This document shows, piece after piece, positions 11,901-23,019 of a DNA stretch of 64,000 nt. Position 1 is the stretch's first letter, and the number at the start of each line of letters is the position of its first letter. The notes under the pieces are model-generated. The model did not search any database. It saw only the letters and a list, made by a program, of their open reading frames with translations, and had not been told where the DNA came from. Source of the stretch: Quercus robur. Lineage: Eukaryota > Streptophyta > Magnoliopsida > Fagales > Fagaceae. The stretch lies in NCBI RefSeq assembly GCF_932294415.1, contig NC_065537.1:63688290-63752289 (forward strand), given 5' to 3'. Position numbers and translations under genes: made by a program.

Positions 11901-13442
11901 ATGTCAGAAAGGAGTCGTTCTTGTAAAGTCAATAAACCAGGTTTATCAATAGAATCCTCTCCCAAAATTTTAAGAAAGCTGCTAGCATCAAATTGATCAT
12001 GAATCTTGTCAAAAACAACTTGTGCAAGAGTTGACTTGCCCATTCCACTCATCCCACTTATCCCAATAAACAGAGCATCATGAGTCAACTCCATTTGTAG
12101 ACACGAAATAATTTCCTCAACACGAGATGCTATTCCAACAAGATTGCCTTCAACAACTTTTCGACTTTTATAATTCAGTTTCGAATATATCCAGGGAACA
12201 ATGTTTCGAATAAACTCAGCCTCAGAGGCCCTATAAAAAAAGACATAACAAAAATCTGTGTCAACACAAACTCATTGGAGATGTAGGCGTTGATGTTTTG
12301 CTTGTTCAACTCAGAAAAGAGAGCTCTAAAATTGAACTAAACTAAAAACTCCAGCTCGATTTGCTTGGCAAAATCCTAGGGTATACTAGTGAATTATTAG
12401 CTCCCAATAGAGAAAAATGATTTTTAATATAAACTTGGAGCGGTAAGGACTCTAATATTCAACACGGATATTCTCCTTATTTTATTTTAAATAAAATAGA
12501 AATAAAAACTGCAATTTAATTGAAATTCTGATTTGGCTATTTTTTTTTTTTTTTTGAGAAAAACCACTAGCAATCTGATGACTACCTTATAACACCATGC
12601 CATTTAGTATACAATCTGATGACTACCTTCTTTAAAAATAAAAAATAAAAAGTGAAAATTTTTTCATCTCAAAGCTTTATAAAGTTCAATAATAAGGGAC
12701 AACATGTAAGTACTACTCTTAAGCTTGAAACCTGAAACTTGAAACTTAAATTAGTGACAACCTTTTTTCTTAATCTTGCAATAATATATAAGAGTTGTTT
12801 TTAAAACTACTATAAGTTATGCTTTTATGGAGTTGAAAATGTCAACATTTTAACATCTACATAAAAAATTATTAAGTTTTGCAGTCCGAACGAGCAAAAC
12901 AGATTCTCATTACGAGTAAATCAAAAGCGTTACCCGTCTTTTAAATGATGTCCTGCGAGATTGGCCACAGTTGTTAAAGCAACTCTCCACTTCTGCACCT
13001 TATCTGGATTCTCCTGGAAATTTACTTCATGATTAGCAAAAGCCTCTTCAAAAGTGTCCCTCTGATGCCGCACATGACTAGGATCCACATGGTAGAAAAT
13101 GGGCAAAATTATCAACCCTCCCTCCTTCATGCATTCAACAATCTTTGCAAGTTCTTCTAAGCACCACGAGGAAGATGCATACATTTTAGACAAAATGATG
13201 ACTGCCACCCTTGATTTCTCGATTGCATCCAAGAGTTCCGGCGAAATGGGCTTTCCCTTATCAAGTTCTTTATCATCCTTAAAGGTGATAATCCCTTGAT
13301 CTGTCAAGGCATAATATAAATGGTCGGTAAAAATAATACGGGTGTCTTCACCTCTGAAACTGAGGAAGACATCGTATTCTGGATGAGGTTTAGAACTAGA
13401 GGGAAAGGATGTAGGCACAGTTTGAATGCTGGTGGAAGACAT
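2355..13442 (-). CDS. TNL-A: TIR-NB-ARC-LRR resistance protein with six tandem C-JID (post-LRR) units
   Basis: An intracellular immune receptor is predicted. The TIR makes NAD-derived signals after activation, the NB-ARC is the nucleotide switch, and LRR plus C-JID bind ligand (family knowledge). Exons inferred from GT-AG sites, in order: 12934-13442, 11132-12230, 10731-11012, 9641-10618, 8898-9557, 8202-8812, 7903-8119, 5719-6435, 3769-4461, 3078-3662, 2355-2969. Their lengths sum to 6,966 nt, with compatible phases and no internal stop, giving about 2,321 residues. Usual TNLs have 1,000-1,300 residues and one C-JID. The ATG at 13442 starts MSSTSIQTVP, as in relatives. Closest architecture known to me is Prunus Ma, a TNL with a repeated post-LRR region. 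Introns 7 and 8 carry a MITE and a SINE. Whether all exons join in one mRNA is inferred. Confidence 0.8.
3078..3662 (-). CDS. TNL-A exon 10: C-JID unit 5
   Basis: 195 residues, phase 0 at both ends. It has CFPLCEIPEWFSHQSDEP, PLPPNVFNDNTWMGFVLCAS and GGFIWLSYIPR, ending in KCGFHLLYNHDEVEF. It is nearly identical over its length to exon 11, so the two arose by a recent tandem duplication. The intron that follows (2970-3077) is 108 nt and has no stop in this frame. Confidence 0.88.
3769..4461 (-). CDS. TNL-A exon 9: C-JID unit 4
   Basis: 231 residues, phase 0 at both ends. It carries CFPPSKIYGWFSHKNHG, DLPSNLYHDNNFMGLILYASF and EFIWISYVPVELF, ending in KCALHLLYQHD. A charged helix-like tail (EIVRKHTEDYEKKRNEQ) leads to TKLGKSDLL at the donor. 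A close paralogue is the exon at 61878-62585, which shares most of these motifs. Confidence 0.88.
5415..5568 (-). mobile_element. tRNA-type SINE in intron 8 of TNL-A
   Basis: Read on the minus strand, a GTGCGATAGTTACTCC head is followed by a pol III B-box-like GGTTCAAGTCT (near 5496-5506), a shared body with TAAGAGCTGGGG and CACTTAGATTTGG, and an A-rich tail (poly-T on the plus strand at 5420-5434). A second copy of the same element lies at 45449-45590, which defines the ends approximately. Confidence 0.7.
5719..6435 (-). CDS. TNL-A exon 8: C-JID unit 3
   Basis: 239 residues, phase 0 at both ends. The core reads CFPQSKIPEWFSHQS, MWLPPDLYDNPDWMGFAFC and RAFIWVSFMPR, ending in KCAVDLLYKQN. A Ser/Asp/Tyr-rich acidic tail (GSDEFSGSDSLYEDLD) follows the domain. 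The 3' end of the same exon type reappears at 63948-64000 and its 5' end at 62795-62885, so this unit was also duplicated in TNL-C. Confidence 0.88.
6968..7868. mobile_element. MITE-like inverted-repeat insertion in intron 7 of TNL-A
   Basis: The left end (GGGAAAATTACAG near 6969) is the inverse of the right end (TGTAATTTTCCCC near 7852-7864). Inner arms also match in inverse: ACTAAGTCACTCGC and CACGTGAAACGTGC on the left, GCACGTGACTTAG on the right. The flanks TTTAAAG and CTTTAAG could be a decayed 8-9 bp target duplication, which would suggest a Mutator-like derivative. Poly-A (7398-7421) and (GA)n (7496-7513) lie inside. No coding capacity. Confidence 0.55.
7903..8812 (-). CDS. TNL-A exons 6-7: C-JID unit 2 and linker exon
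   Basis: Exon 6 (8202-8812) encodes PQIARPPHWFSYQNF, LPPDLHDNSRWLGFTVYALY and MCGIRLVYEK, a diverged C-JID. It ends in phase 2 at donor GGAAAG|GTTAAAG. Exon 7 (7903-8119, 217 nt) restores the frame (RRPHAMHMPKLLPSN) and encodes a polar linker ending ESWFKPYLQ, with a GTCTCTCT donor. If exon 7 were skipped, the frame would break. The exon 6 donor is the least certain splice site of the model; the exon itself also has an in-frame stop near 8150 if read through. Confidence 0.72.
8898..9557 (-). CDS. TNL-A exon 5: C-JID unit 1
   Basis: 220 residues, phase 0 at both ends. The C-JID core reads VVPQTELPDWFNHQSS, then IQLPPNLFENKSWKGTALC and FGLWLFISHKRF, ending in KMCGARVLYETD. This domain follows the LRR in many TNLs and, in ROQ1 and RPP1 structures, contacts the recognised effector. 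It is paralogous to TNL-B exon 5 (38059-38595). Confidence 0.9.
9641..11012 (-). CDS. TNL-A exons 3-4: LRR region
   Basis: Exon 3 (10731-11012) begins GTKHIKGIVL and includes LRLLEWHDYPLQSLP, the classical TNL NB-LRR linker and first repeats. Exon 4 (9641-10618) carries leucine-rich repeats such as LKLIDLSDSQNL, LLELYLDGTAIEELP and LKSLNLSKNNFTNLP. Both exons are phase 0 at each end. A Pro/Glu-rich insertion (TGPEPEPRNPVPEP) interrupts the repeats. The donor of exon 4 sits directly against a (CT)n microsatellite. Confidence 0.92.
11132..12230 (-). CDS. TNL-A exon 2: NB-ARC domain
   Basis: About 366 residues. The P-loop GMSGMGKST is intact. Kinase-2 is KKVLIVVDDV, RNBS-B is VIVTTENK, the GLPL motif reads GIPLVLEV, and RNBS-D is FLDIACFF. 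The MHD motif is diverged to THN within LWTHNLLQEVG. Asp-to-Asn at this site also occurs in TNL-B, so it is a lineage feature and not a sequencing error. Exon 1 (phase 2) joins at GCCTCTGAGGCTGAG to give ASEAEFI, the usual linker start. The exon ends at AGCAATACT|GTAAG, phase 0. Confidence 0.93.
12934..13442 (-). CDS. TNL-A exon 1: TIR domain
   Basis: This exon encodes about 169 residues. After a Ser/Thr/Pro-rich leader come YDVFLSFRGEDTR (TIR-1), the GIITFKDDKEL loop, and SSSWCLEELAKI. The last motif contains the glutamate corresponding to the NADase catalytic residue in plant TIRs. ILPIFYHVDPSHVR (TIR-3) follows. The exon ends in HHLKDG with donor GTAACG and phase 2. All hallmark TIR motifs look intact, so it should be catalytically competent. 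An alternative upstream TTG codon in the same frame is not used here. Confidence 0.93.
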
Positions 13443-13901
13443 TGGCAAGTGTTTTCTACTAAGCTTGTTTGAGTTAAAATTCTAAGACAGACAATAACGT
13501 CATGTCTTCATAGAGAGTTGGCAAGAAGCAAGCAAACTATACCTTCTAGAAATTAGAACAAGAAGAGAAATCAAAGAGAAATGAGGCAGCTTGTATGTGC
13601 TAGCTAGTGGAAGCCATTGCACACCTACTAGCTATGTAAGCTTATTTGTCTTAAGACTCTAAGACAGAATATATCATGCCCTCAATAATGAACGGAAAGA
13701 AGCAAGGAAACTGTAGCTTAACGTGTCCCCGGATTTCACGGCAACTTGCATAGTCTTCAAGTTCGAGAACAAAAGAAAGAGAAATGATATGAAATGTGAA
13801 CATATCATTTCAACTTGTGGATTTTTCAAAAGAAAACCATATACAAATGTGGAATTTTCAACTTGTGTTTGATGTTTTGTATCCAACGTTATCTGCAGCT
13901 T

Positions 13902-13937
<36 letters not shown>

Positions 13938-13960
13938 CTGATTAGTTGCGTAAGACCCCA
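13443..13960 (-). promoter_or_regulatory. TNL-A 5' flank with duplicated first-exon/promoter relic
   Basis: Upstream of the TNL-A ATG, a second copy of the start-codon context occurs at about 13603-13700 (GTGGAAGCCATTGCACACC, complement of MASTS-type codons). It is followed by the same order of motifs as 13439-13530 (AAGCTT, TTGAGTTAA/TTGTCTTAA, CTAAGACAGA). The proximal flank is therefore a tandem duplication. A TATAG motif on the minus strand near 13541 could be the TATA element, but this is weak. A poly-T run (13904-13937) closes the region. Confidence 0.5.
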
Positions 13961-16900
13961 AAAAAATAAATAAAACTAGGGGTATTTAAGTAAATTTGTA
14001 TATGGAGTCAATTTTATAATTAATATTATTAAAGAGTTTTTAGAAAATAAGTTAAAACCCTAGCAATATATAGTCTAATTGAAATCAACATAATAATAGA
14101 TATTTTGAGAGATGAGACTATTTAAAATACTAAAGTAGAGAATGTTTGACTATACAATTAAAGTAAGAGCTTAAGAATCTCTTTCATGTCAAATTTAAGC
14201 TTTATTTGGGATTATAATTTTTTTTATGTAGATATTTTGGCCAATAATAAAATTATTTAAATATTTCAGAGTTTAAATTTTATTTATTTTTGAGTAAACT
14301 AGACAATGGATCTGCAGTTTTTGCTAGGTTTGGTAATCTTTTTATATACACTTGTTGCGATAAGCCTAGATTGAAGCTGCAGATTTAGGTGTAATGGGTC
14401 AAGGGCCAGGTTTCAACACAGTTTTTGTATTAGGAAACCGTACCTGAGTTAATGGATTTGGGGAAAAACAAAAAGTCTATGAAGTATTGGTTTAGGTTTG
14501 AGGTCTGACAAGTAAAAAAAAGATAAAATAATAGTTGTTATTCCGTAAGGCACATGGCTTAGTACTTGGAGTTGTCATCATCTCAAAAGATGAAAATGGC
14601 GGCAAGTGGCAACGGAAAAGAAAAAAAAACGTGTACCTGAATAGGAGTCCACGTGCTACTCTTCTTTGACAAGTGACTTTTAGGGTATCTTTGGTTATAA
14701 AAATTAGGAAAAAGAAAATAGGGTAGAATATGGTATTTTTTATTTTTGATAAGAACATTTTTTATTGTTTGGTTAAGAAGAGAAAACAAGAGAGATAAAA
14801 AATAGAGGGGAAAATTTTCACTCCAGGCCTACTTTTTTTTATCCTCATAATTTGAGAGGAAAATAAAGAGGAAAAAGTGTTGAAATATGTACTTTACACA
14901 AATAATCTTAGTTTAAGTAGCATTTTTTTTTTCTTTCTTCTCTCTTCCTTAGGCAGCAATGTTGCCCCCTCTTTTTTTTTTTTTGGGCAATCACGTTGCC
15001 AATTGTCACTTTTTTTTCTTGGGAATTAACACCGCCTCTTTTTTTTCTAATTTTTTTTCTTTTGATTTTTTAGGGCTTGGTCATAATAGTTTATTTTTAT
15101 TTTTATTGGATGTGATTTTTTTTGGAACATGTTTTTTATTTTTATAAAAAAATTTTGGGTGATTACTCTTTTTTGTGTGGTTATTTGTCACCTTTTTTTT
15201 TTTTTTTTTTTTTAATTTGGTATCATTCTTTAAAAAGGGTATATGAGTAAATTTATTCAAACTCATTTTTTTCATCCCTCTACTTTTTCACTCTCAACCA
15301 AACAAAAATGAGAGAAAATAAAATATTTTTTATCCTCCTACTTTTCCACCCCACCAACCAAATGGACCCTCACCCTTATGCATCCTATAGGTCTTATCCT
15401 AGGGTACTGTTAGTGGCAGAAAGTAAAGAAGATATATATGGTGAATATGTGAATTTTTGCATTGAGATAATAGTGGAAAATTATGGGTTATTTTTAATAG
15501 TCTCTTTTGGTCAGGTACCATTTTAAGTTTTTCTTGAATTATTTAATTATTGAGTATAGTGCCTGAAAATTGTTTTGGTAATATCTAAGGATTTTAGAGA
15601 AAGTGTTAGGGAGAAGATCTTTGTTGTGAGCTAGCTAAGGTTAGTAATCTTATCCGAATTGGTTTTATTTTGCATATTTTAACTACTAAAAATTGTTTAC
15701 AGTTGTTACAATTTTATTTTAATTGTTTTAGCTACATTGATTTAAAGTAAAGAATAAAGAATTATGACAAATATATTTGATTTACTAAATATAAGATTTC
15801 ATATATGTATTTGAATGAAATATATTTTTGTTTGAACTATGATTTGATATATATGATTTTAGACAATCTGACTATGTTTTGACTCTGATACCCAACCGAT
15901 GGGGGTTATTTATTAATACTGAAACTAGTTCTATCTGAGGCATCACGAGTCTATCGTGTTTCTGGACCAAGCTAATGGGGAATATACATTAGCAAGGAAC
16001 TAATTTCATCTGAATCTGATGCCCAATCACAGGGATATAGTGTGACCATAGTCGTAAAGATTGTTAAGAATATGAATTATGTTAAATATTTGAATTGTTC
16101 AAAGTCCTTGAAACTGCTTATGTGTTTTTGGAACCTATTGTAAATTATAATTTGATATATATGGAAAACTAATTCATTTCTAATTCATCTATGATATATT
16201 TGTAAGATTTAAAATATTTTATCTATATACAAATTTTTATTTTATAGATCTATTTGTTTGATAGAACTTTTTAGGACTTTGGTTACTTATTGAGTTGTCA
16301 ACTCACCCCCTTCTTTCTCCTTTCAGATTTTGACCAAGAAGAGTAGCATGTGTTTGGGATTCCGTTGGGTTGTGCGTATAAGTGAAGTTTAGGAATCATT
16401 GGAATAAGATTTGGACTTTTAGGTTTAATATTGTCTTTTGTTCAGACTTTAGTCTTAAAGATTTAGTTTATTTTCTTTATGATGTTGGAAGATTATTATT
16501 TTGGAGATCCTTTGAGAATTGCATTATTGAAGACATTTTGGATTTATTAATGAAATTTTCTTTGAGGATAAATTCTTTAGTTTTTAAAAAGACCTTTCAC
16601 ACTTGTAAGTTGTAAACTTTATAAATGTGTGGTTGTTGTCATGTGCCTAGCTTTTACTCGGATTTGGGACGTGACAAGTTGTGTTGTGCAACTTGTGTTT
16701 GCCCACTCTATCATATTTACCACGCCAAATTAGCCAACCCAAACAATACATGGAAGTTTATTCCTGTTCTTATTCTTATTCTTACAAAGAAAATAGCACT
16801 TCCTAAGTCTAACACACAATAAATTTCATTATTTTTTTTCATAATTACTAAGATGACTCATGTGATGTCTATACAATAAAAGCACAAATAATCACATGTA

Positions 16901-17700
16901 AATGTGATATTGTATGAATTACAATACATTATTTTAGATGAAATAAAAATAAATAAATAAATTGTTCAATTTATTATCTTTAGCATTGTTGATACTCTAA
17001 TTTCATAAGTTGTGTCATCATGCTCGTTACCTTCGAATAAAAATTTCTAACTCATTTTTTGTAGTCCACTTTATTTTTTACCAATTACAATTAGCTACAA
17101 CTTTCTTTTACTCTCCTTGTAAAATATCTAAAGTTAAAAATAAATAAATTAATCATTTAGCATACCATAATCGGCGGAATTCAAAAAATAGGAAAATAAA
17201 AATTTGTATTCTCTACTTTCATCACTCGAAAGATTTGGACAATTATCAAATTCGGTAAGTTGTATCGTGTTTGCTCATGGTTTTCATCAAGCAAATAAAC
17301 TTAATAAATCCAACACTTAAAAAGAGTAACAGTTAGAGACATTTTTTTTTTACCCTTTTTTTTTTCTCGTTATTCATGATTGCTAATATGACCACTTATG
17401 ATAATAATGTCATTTTCATCTAAATTCATCATTAATATAACTTTTATTATCATGCATTAATCACAATATATTATATCAATACTGAAAAACAAAAATGTTC
17501 TAAACTTAGTTATACTCAAAAGTTCCATTTTGAACCCATGCATGAAAAGTTTCAAAAATGGTGTTTGATCTCTTCCATTCCATATATGAGATGAGGGTCG
17601 AGTTTAAGGGGTCTTTTGATCACTTTAGTAGGTGAGATGCGAGTCATGTGTATACGGCAAATACTAATGTACAAAATCAGTTTTAAAAGATAGACCGTGT
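13961..17700. other. Intergenic, one MITE-like hairpin, otherwise unassigned
   Basis: From about 14682 (GGGTATCTTTGGTT) to 15370 (AACCAAATGGACCC) the ends are inverted repeats, typical of a PIF/Tourist-like MITE; the flanking TTA/TCA is an imperfect duplication. The interior is T-rich and includes a second inner inverted pair. From 15500 to 17700 the sequence has the composition of LTR-retrotransposon flanks, but no reverse transcriptase, integrase or clear TG..CA termini were found. Confidence 0.4.
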
Positions 17701-18081
17701 GTAACCAATATGAAATTGCACCTTGTGAATGACTGTCACAGATAGACCAAATGGTGTTTTCAAAGAGTCCATCACATTGGTCGGCGTTCCAGCTCGAAGA
17801 GCGACAAAATTGACCTTCCTAGGTTCAAGATATACATGTGCGCTAAACAAACTCCAAACATTATGGTTTCAGTTCACCTCGTGTTTGTCATTCATCCCAA
17901 TAAAAAATGTTTTGGGAAATGTTACACATGAATTAGATTAATGGCCAAAATTGGAACATACATCTTTCACCCAAAAGTTCTAGCTGAAACTATTCAGCGA
18001 TACGCCCCTATTTTGAAACTCGATTTTTAGAAAATCGAGTTATAAACAAATCAAACTTCTCGAGTTACATGAATTAGATTA

Positions 18082-18406
18082 ATGGCCAAAATGGAGATAT
18101 ATCCCTTTCGCCCAAAAGTTCTAGCTGAAACTATCCAGTGATAGGCCCTTGTTTTGAAACTCAATTTTCTAAAAATTGAGTTTCAATGTAAAACTCGATT
18201 TTTAGAAAATCTAATTATAGGAAAATCAAACTAAAAAATAAAAATAAAATAAAAAAATTGTGGAACTCAAGTTCCTTACTGAAACTCGATTTAAAAAAAA
18301 TTGAGTTTCAAAACAGGGGCATATCGCTAGATAGTTTCAGAAATGAGGCATTTTCTGGAACTTTTGGGCGAAAGGGATTTATCCCCATTTTGGCTTTCGG
18401 AGAAAT
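18082..18406. mobile_element. Inverted-repeat (foldback) element with AACTCGATTT motifs
   Basis: The left arm (GCCAAAATGGAGATATATCC, TTTCGCCCAAAAGTTCTAG) is the inverse of the right arm (GAACTTTTGGGCGAAAGG, CCCCATTTTGGC). Nested inside are inverted copies of AAACTCGATTTTTAG. A partial tandem copy of the left arm precedes it at about 17941-18070. It is related in design to 25484-26235. No coding capacity, and no clear target duplication seen. Confidence 0.6.
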
Positions 18407-18424
18407 TGCTAATCATAGATTATT

Positions 18425-18984
18425 AGAGGTGTTTGGTTCGCTGTGATTTATTTTTGATGTGATGCACATTATGATAATGTAACAATAAGATTTTCCGTTT
18501 ATTTTATTTTTTCTAACATTACCATAATTTAAAATTACAAAATATATCACATTATCTTAATTTTTATCACCTTCCTGAACAATATAATGTTGTATTCTTG
18601 TATTGAGATTATATTAATATAATATTATAATAACGTAATATTATAACGTAATGTAACATCACGGCAAACTAAATACCCCCATAGTGTAAGCTTGTAATCA
18701 TACATAAATCTATCATGGTTGCCGGGGATTTCAACTTTCAAGCACGTTCCATGGAAAGCCACAAAATTGTCTCTTAGATTTCCTAGGAAAGCGACAATAT
18801 TGTTTGCATTTGCATGTGCGCTATAGAGAAACTCATATGAGTTACAGATACAACTCAAATGGTTCGTTTGGATTGAGGAAGAGGGAGGGGGAGTAGAGCA
18901 GAGTAGAGTAGATTTAGCACAAAATTGACTTATTTTTAGCCAACATTACTCCACTCCCCCTCCTTCCCCCCTCCATCCAAACAT
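18425..18984. mobile_element. Two small MITE-like hairpins
   Basis: The first runs from GAGGTGTTTGGTTCGCTGTGAT (18425) to ATCACGGCAAACTAAATACCC (about 18658-18680). These are inverted repeats with the TTTGGTT core common in plant MITEs. The second runs from GTTTGGATTGAGGAAGAGGG (about 18869) to CCTCCATCCAAACATGCC (about 18970-18987), again inverted. Both lack coding capacity. Target duplications are unclear. Confidence 0.45.
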
Positions 18985-19184
18985 GCCAAAAAAGACATAA
19001 TAAAAAGAAGGGGGGGGGGGGGGGTTCGGAGATGTTACACATAAATTAGATTAATCATACATAAGCCTGACTTTCGGAGAAGTTACTATGTATATATGGA
19101 TTACTTGTTAATCATCTGCTTCTTTACTTCTTTAGTCTAAATATCTCAAGCTTCAATAGAATTTTTAGTGCCTATCTATTACTT

Positions 19185-19987
19185 AGAGCTCCTATGTTCA
19201 AAAGAATTAGTATGAGCAATTCATATTTTATCAAATCACTATCATTTAAACATTTTTTTTTCTTTAACATTTTTTCTGAATGTAAGGAGAGGATTTGACC
19301 CAATTTCTATATAGCAACTAGTTGTAGACTTATGGAATGCACGGAAAAATTTTATATGATTATTTTTTATTGGATAATTATTAAATTATTATATTAGATT
19401 GTATATTTTTTAGAAGTAAATATGTGTTATTTGAAATTATGTTTTAAATTAGAAGTTTTTTGTAGTGTAACATAATATATTTTGTAGTAACATATTATAT
19501 AAAAAGAGATATGTATGAAAACACAATGCAATGAAAAGAAAAAAAAATTTATAGTGTGAGAGCTATTAGACCAAGTTGTAACAATCTATAATATGTTAAT
19601 TACTATACAGATGTATGCAAATCAACTCTTATAGGTATATTTTTTTCTAAAATATAAACTGGCATCTCTTTCTTTCTCATAATCAATAAATTATACATCA
19701 TAAAGTGGAAATATAAAATAAAATAAAATGCAACAAAATCTTTTTTCATCAAATGAACATATAAATAAATCCCGCAATATATAACTTTTCAAATTCATAA
19801 ACCACATGATTACTTAGATTATATGGTAAAATAAGACGAACATATTCATCATCACATTGCAATATCATGTAGATATAATTATATTAAATAACTTTTTTCT
19901 ATCTAGTCTCATAAACCAAAATACCATCTATATTGCTAATAAGATCTTTAGAGATATATAACAGAGAATTCTTAGTTTGAACAGTTG

Positions 19988-20073
<86 letters not shown>

Positions 20074-20142
20074 GTTTGTTTCAAGTTAAACCTAGTGTAA
20101 CTTTAAGCAATGTTACACCATTCAAAATTTTTTAGGGTAAAT
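19185..20142. repeat. AT-rich intergenic with (TA)n(GA)n microsatellite
   Basis: The compound microsatellite (TA)n then (GA)n occupies about 19992-20071. Beyond it no gene, inverted repeat or tRNA-like motif was recognised. A short minus-strand frame through the repeat is only the translation of the repeat. Confidence 0.6.
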
Positions 20143-20516
20143 TACAATTTATTCACCTGTGGTTTGATCAAAATTTAAGTTGCCTACCTGTGGTTTAAAA
20201 TTTGACATTTTACCCACTAACTGAGGTTTGACTGAAATTTAAGTTGCCTATATGTGGTTTGAAATCTCATGATGCAAGTGTTCCACTAGATTCATTTTGA
20301 TCTTATTTGATTTTCTACTTTTATGTTTTTTTGGGTTTTTGGAGGAGAAAGACATAAAAATGAAGCAAAATTACACATTTAGCCATATTTTTAACGGAAA
20401 TGGGTTATTGAACTCTAACTTAGTAACCTCAGGTAAGTAAAGTGTCAAATTTCAAACCATGGGTAGGTAACTTAAATTTCGGCCAAACCATAAGTGGGTA
20501 TGTTGTAATTTGCCCT
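20143..20516. mobile_element. MULE-MITE-like inverted repeat (GGGTAAATTACA type)
   Basis: The left end AGGGTAAATTACAA with inner CTGTGGTTTGATCAAAATTTAAG mirrors the right end TTGTAATTTGCCC with inner CTTAAATTTCGGCCAAACC. This arrangement is a common non-autonomous Mutator-like/foldback type in eudicots. The T-rich flanks hide any target duplication. Confidence 0.5.
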
Positions 20517-22019
20517 TTTTTTTAATTGGATGCGAATTTTGACAAATTAATCATTAAATTACTTTATCTTCATATATTCTCCATGTTTGCAAAAGTTCAA
20601 GGTGATCAAAGATTAACAGTCATATTATTAATCAATTGTTTAAATTCAAATTTTTGTAGGTTAAAATAATGCATAGAATTTTAGTTCATGGATCGAATAG
20701 TAAATAACATCCAATTGACAAGAAAATTGGCATGAATGTTAAAAATATATTGAACATGTAATTCAAAAGTGAGATTTTCAAAATATGAATTATATAACAA
20801 GTTTTTGGGTGATATAACATTACTAAGAGTTACACCGAGTGTAATTTGATATATATATATATAAACCACCCAACTCAAGCTTCTATTAGAGGATAGAATT
20901 GATAACTTTAATACATAAATTTGGCAAATGATTGAATAGTATACTACCTTCAACTTGGTGAGATTGAGATATTATTTTATAGGGAGTTTACATGTTCAAC
21001 CAAGAGGAATTAATCAAGGAACTTTTAATTACTATCAACTATGTTAGTTCATTCTTTGTTTTTCATGGTTTCTCACTTTTCATAATGAAAATGGCATTGA
21101 CATATTTAAACTACTAAAATTATAGAGTAGTATTCAAAATTGTTCAATACATTATTTTTCAAAACTTTGTACAAATGAATTCTTCTTTCTATTCAATGTT
21201 TTGTACATACTTATGGAATTTAAAAGTTCATTATCCATTAACGCTTTCTAGGAGATGTGAGAGTTATATGATGTAACTCTTTAGGTGACAGCCACTTTCA
21301 AACTTGTGTGATGAATAATGTAGAAATTTTGATTGATTACTCTCTACATATCACCTTTTACGTATCTCATACACTTACTAGTTGCACACACCACAAGTAA
21401 ATCTTTGCTAAGTTTTGTACATGAGATTGTGTGTAAACTAGTTTGGCCATCCAAGATTATACACTGTGATGTTTGATGCAAAATTCTTTGAGGGTTGGTT
21501 TAAATTTTGAGAAGAAAAATCTAAAACTTTGTTTTTGAAACTTAAGTTGAAGATTATGTGTTTTGAAAAACTTTTGGAATCATTTACATGCATTTCATGT
21601 CATGAAAAATCTTTTGAAAAATGATTTTGCAGAAAAATTTCTGGTTTTTCAAAAAATTCTGTTTTTCAAAGTCTCGATCGATCGAATTTGTTTTTCGATC
21701 AATCGAAATTTTCCATGTTTTTGAAGTTTGCTCTTGGGCTACTTCAATTGATGTTCGATCAATGCTCAATCAATCGAAATTGGAAAATTTTTAGTTTTTA
21801 AATTTTTGACCAAATTTTTTTTTTCATGCATCATTTGTGGTTAGAATTCACATGCATAGCATTGTTTTTTGTATCCATCTTTCAGTTTTGCAGTCATATC
21901 TCTCATTGTTTTCACACATAACATGCACACTTTGCTAAATTGGGTACTCAACTTGATTTAAAAATTGATTGATTAATTTTTGAGTCCTTTGTACATTTTA
22001 GTATATGCTATTTTTTATG
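20517..22019. other. Intergenic, nothing recognised
   Basis: AT-rich sequence without a supported gene. Around 21650-21790 short inverted copies of TCGATCGATCGAA and TTCGATC-type words recur, but no element ends could be set. Confidence 0.4.
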
Positions 22020-22290
22020 AATGAACTGCAGAAAATATTTTTCTTAAGAGATATTATGGATAATCAATGTACAAATATTTTTTCTACTCATGCAACTGTT
22101 TATGGGCCACATAGTGTCAAGAGAAACAGTAATAGTGTAGCTCATAATTTGGCGAGACATGCTATAAGCATACCAGATTTTCAAGTATGGATGGAAGATG
22201 TACCTTCTCATATTGTGTCGGTTTTACATTCGGATGTAACTCATTTACATTAATAAAAGTACTCAAGTTCTTTCTAAAAAAAAAAATTTT
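22020..22290 (+). mobile_element. LINE relic: RNase H C-terminus
   Basis: The plus-strand frame (within 22005-22253) reads HSVKRNSNSVAHNLARHA followed by VWMEDVPSHIVS. This is the conserved C-terminal end of the RNase H domain of plant L1-type LINEs (the N-x-x-A-H-x-L-A motif, then W-x-E-D-x-P). It is followed by an A-rich stretch (22276-22286) that fits the 3' tail. Only the 3' end of the element is present, a normal 5' truncation. Confidence 0.7.
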
Positions 22291-22489
22291 TTTTGCATAT
22301 TTTGAAGAAATTACAATCAAATTTGGTACGGAATTAAAGCCAACAAAGGCTAGTTGGAAATCACAACTTTACTTATATTATGACTTGTATTACTATGAAT
22401 ATTTTCATAAAGGGGTTAAATGTTTAGATAATAAAGTCTTGAGATATAATTTATTAATAAGACTTAGAGTGTAATTATATTTATACAGT

Positions 22490-23015
22490 GGTATTAAATA
22501 AAATTAATGGTAACTTTGGACTTGTCAAGAATTGATAGATAAGCTCAAAGCCCATTGGAGCTAAAGCTTTATTTGTCCCTTTTGGTCCCACTCTAAACCA
22601 TACACTAAAGCCTAATTGGGCTGGGCCAAAAAACTAACTTAATTAGATAATCAATTGTTTATTTAATAAGAGTTATTAAATAAAGTAACTGCCAAGTGTA
22701 GTTAAAGATATATACGTATGATTAAAAGAGAAACATACAGATTTCTCAAGACACTCTATTATATTCTCTTAAACAAGTATGTATAGAACTAATTAAGAGA
22801 ACACACATCTTGGGCATATGTGGAATTGGGGTGAAGATTGAAAGTCTTCCCAAGTTCAATCTTCATTTGTTTTGAATTTCACTGCATCAAAGTATGCCTT
22901 CCTATTCTTTGTTTCTAAAATACAGACGTTCTATGTTATCTCACATGAATGAAGTAGACCTGTTTATTTGTATGAGATGCAAAACAATGTTTTCCAACAA
23001 TACCAACAAAGGAAA
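22490..23015. other. Retroelement-like intergenic sequence, not classified
   Basis: Moderately complex sequence (with GAAGATTGAAAGTCTTCCC, a small hairpin, at about 22833) that resembles LTR-type DNA. No termini or coding domains could be assigned. Confidence 0.3.
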
Positions 23016-23019
23016 TGAA

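Larger units (their letters stand above)
17720..19180. repeat. Segmental-duplication block shared with 52260-52690
   Basis: Several short ordered matches link this block with 52260-52690: CATCCCAATAAAAAA, ATGAATTAGATTAAT, CGACAATATTGTTTG against GGACAATATTGTTTGG, and GATGTTACACATAAATTAG followed by GGAGAAGTTACT and AAATATCTCAAG. The order is kept, but here the block is interrupted by inverted-repeat elements. It lies upstream of TNL-A as the other copy lies upstream of TNL-B, so the gene duplication included several kb of 5' flank. Confidence 0.65.

Noticed and set aside
11610-11996. 128-residue plus-strand frame
   Set aside because: Antisense to the NB-ARC exon of TNL-A; no independent features.
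15500-16700. Possible Gypsy LTR around GGGACGTGACA
   Set aside because: Style is suggestive, but no TG..CA ends, primer-binding site or coding domain could be identified.
19992-20071. Regular short repeats that might suggest an array
   Set aside because: A (TA)n(GA)n microsatellite; no spacers, so not a CRISPR-like array, and this is plant nuclear DNA.
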